Of a DNA stretch of 6,764 nt, positions 6,092 through 6,764 are shown one piece after another. Under the pieces are notes generated by a model. That model was not told the origin of the DNA and searched no databases. It saw nothing but the letters and a program-made list of their open reading frames with translations. The stretch lies in contig JBAPUB010000024.1 in the NCBI GenBank assembly GCA_049282455.1, positions 1 to 6,764 on the forward strand, in the 5' to 3' direction. The DNA is from JBAPUB01 sp049282455. Lineage in GTDB: Bacteria; Actinomycetota; Actinomycetes; JAHEKZ01. Numbering within the stretch: position 1 is the stretch's first letter; the number at the start of each line of letters is the position of its first letter. The translations under genes and the position numbers were made by a program.

Positions 6092-6764
6092 GACGGGGCT
6101 CCGGCCGGTGCGGAACGTCGGCCGATGTGGTCGGCAGGGCCCGACGGTGCGGTAAGGACCTGGCGGCGGATCACCCACTCCGCGACAGCGAGGTTGATCG
6201 CCCACGCGGCTGCCTTGGCGAGGTCCCCCTGCACCGCACCCGCGCCGAGCAGCGCGCCACCGACACCTCCGGTGAAGGCCTGAGTCCCTGCGGCGAGTCC
6301 GATGGCGTAGGCCCGGATCATCCAGGCGCGGTGTCCTACGACGTCACCGCGGCGGACCGTGGTGACACCGAGAACCAGGCAGGCGGCCATCGCGGAACCG
6401 AACAACAGCCGCAGCAGGTAGAGAAGGGAGCCGGTGCCGGGCTGCTGTTCGTAGAACAGCGTCATGAAGATCGCTGAGCCGGCGACGAGCAGGCCAGCCG
6501 CGCCCAGGACCCGACCGGCGTTACGGTGCCAGGTCCTGTGGCGACGGCGGAACCGGGGCAGGAACTGGAAAGCGCCGACGACCGCGTACGTGCTGGCGGC
6601 GACGATGTGCACCACCAACGGGAGCGGGAAGTCCGCGAACCGATGGTCGGGCGGCATCAGCTCGGGACCACCGGCCAGCTGGACCAGCCGCAGCGTGCCG
6701 GCCAGGACCGGGATGGCGCTGAGCATCAGCAGCGCGGTCGGCACCGGCCAGCCCCGGGGCGGGG
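6088..6764 (-). CDS. DUF2306-like integral membrane protein (N-terminus probably beyond window)
   Basis: This is a polytopic membrane protein resembling the DUF2306 family, whose function is not established. Numbered from a GTG at 6744 (218 residues), likely membrane segments are about 2-22, 43-63, 78-96, 106-128, 140-165 and 172-192. The family-like features are the His46-containing second helix (VVHIVAASTYAVVGAFQFLP), the basic loop RFRRRHRTWHRNAGRVLG (65-82), and RRGDVVGHRAWMIRAYAIGL (131-150), with conserved-looking His73 and His138. The frame stays open upstream of 6744 to the window edge, reading PRGWP just before it. No Shine-Dalgarno precedes that GTG, so the real start is probably outside and the gene is recorded as partial. 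The C-terminal tail is short and polar. The stop at 6088-6090 overlaps the start of the 92-residue gene. The histidines recall heme- or quinone-associated membrane proteins, but no function can be assigned. Confidence 0.85.
   Translation of the reverse strand, partial: PPRGWPVPTALLMLSAIPVLAGTLRLVQLAGGPELMPPDHRFADFPLPLVVHIVAASTYAVVGAFQFLPRFRRRHRTWHRNAGRVLGAAGLLVAGSAIFMTLFYEQQPGTGSLLYLLRLLFGSAMAACLVLGVTTVRRGDVVGHRAWMIRAYAIGLAAGTQAFTGGVGGALLGAGAVQGDLAKAAAWAINLAVAEWVIRRQVLTAPSGPADHIGRRSAPAGAPS
6099..6102 (-). promoter_or_regulatory. Shine-Dalgarno deciding the start of the 92-residue gene
   Basis: GGAG on the minus strand lies seven bases before GTG 6091, inside the end of the DUF2306 gene. With the GTGA overlap it favours this start over longer readings. 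Confidence 0.55.

Noticed and set aside
6092..6205. N-terminal extension of the 92-residue protein to a 130-residue reading
   Set aside because: The added residues are Pro/Arg-rich and shadow the DUF2306 C-terminus. GTG 6091 has the GTGA overlap and a properly spaced GGAG.
6751..6760. GCCCCGGGGC palindrome near the right edge
   Set aside because: It lies within the open DUF2306 reading frame and is a short G/C palindrome. With no sequence beyond the edge, no role can be supported.

Overview
The window looks like an ordinary, gene-dense chromosomal segment of a high-GC Gram-positive bacterium. The evidence is strong G/C third-position bias on both strands, the upp / TadA-associated protein / tadA / tRNA-Ser neighbourhood, and a TANNNT-type promoter that abuts a start codon. 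I place it in Actinomycetota, perhaps near Nocardioides. The genus is only an impression.

Layout. (1) 1-1029 (+): the 3' three-quarters of pntB, the membrane and NADP(H)-binding subunit of the proton-translocating transhydrogenase, entering from the left edge. (2) 1045-1680 (-): upp, uracil phosphoribosyltransferase, convergent with pntB. A hairpin covers the junction, and a well-spaced promoter ends 8 nt before the upp start codon. (3) 1795-2280 and 2302-2757 (+): a very acidic, lysine-free TadA-associated protein followed 21 nt later by tadA, the tRNA wobble-adenosine deaminase, probably one operon. (4) 2791-2880 (+): tRNA-Ser(CGA) with an encoded CCA tail, a possible promoter ending 7 nt upstream, and a perfect 10-bp terminator hairpin downstream. 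(5) 3013-5787 (+): a 924-residue MalT/LAL-type ATP-dependent LuxR regulator. (6) 5813-6091 and 6088-6764 (-): a 92-residue protein of unknown function whose GTG start overlaps the stop of an upstream DUF2306 membrane-protein gene. The DUF2306 gene runs to the right edge.

Functional grouping. Part of the left half is translation and nucleotide housekeeping: uracil salvage, the TadA pair (A-to-I editing of tRNA-Arg wobble adenosine) and a serine tRNA. The right half pairs a large signal-sensing regulator with a convergent two-gene membrane/unknown operon that it might control, but no operator was recognised. No mobile element, CRISPR array, phage gene or evident new multi-gene system is visible. 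The most unusual items are the acidic TadA partner, the uncharacterised 92-residue protein coupled to DUF2306, and hairpins that contain stop codons at both convergent junctions. There is no gene-free stretch over 300 bases.
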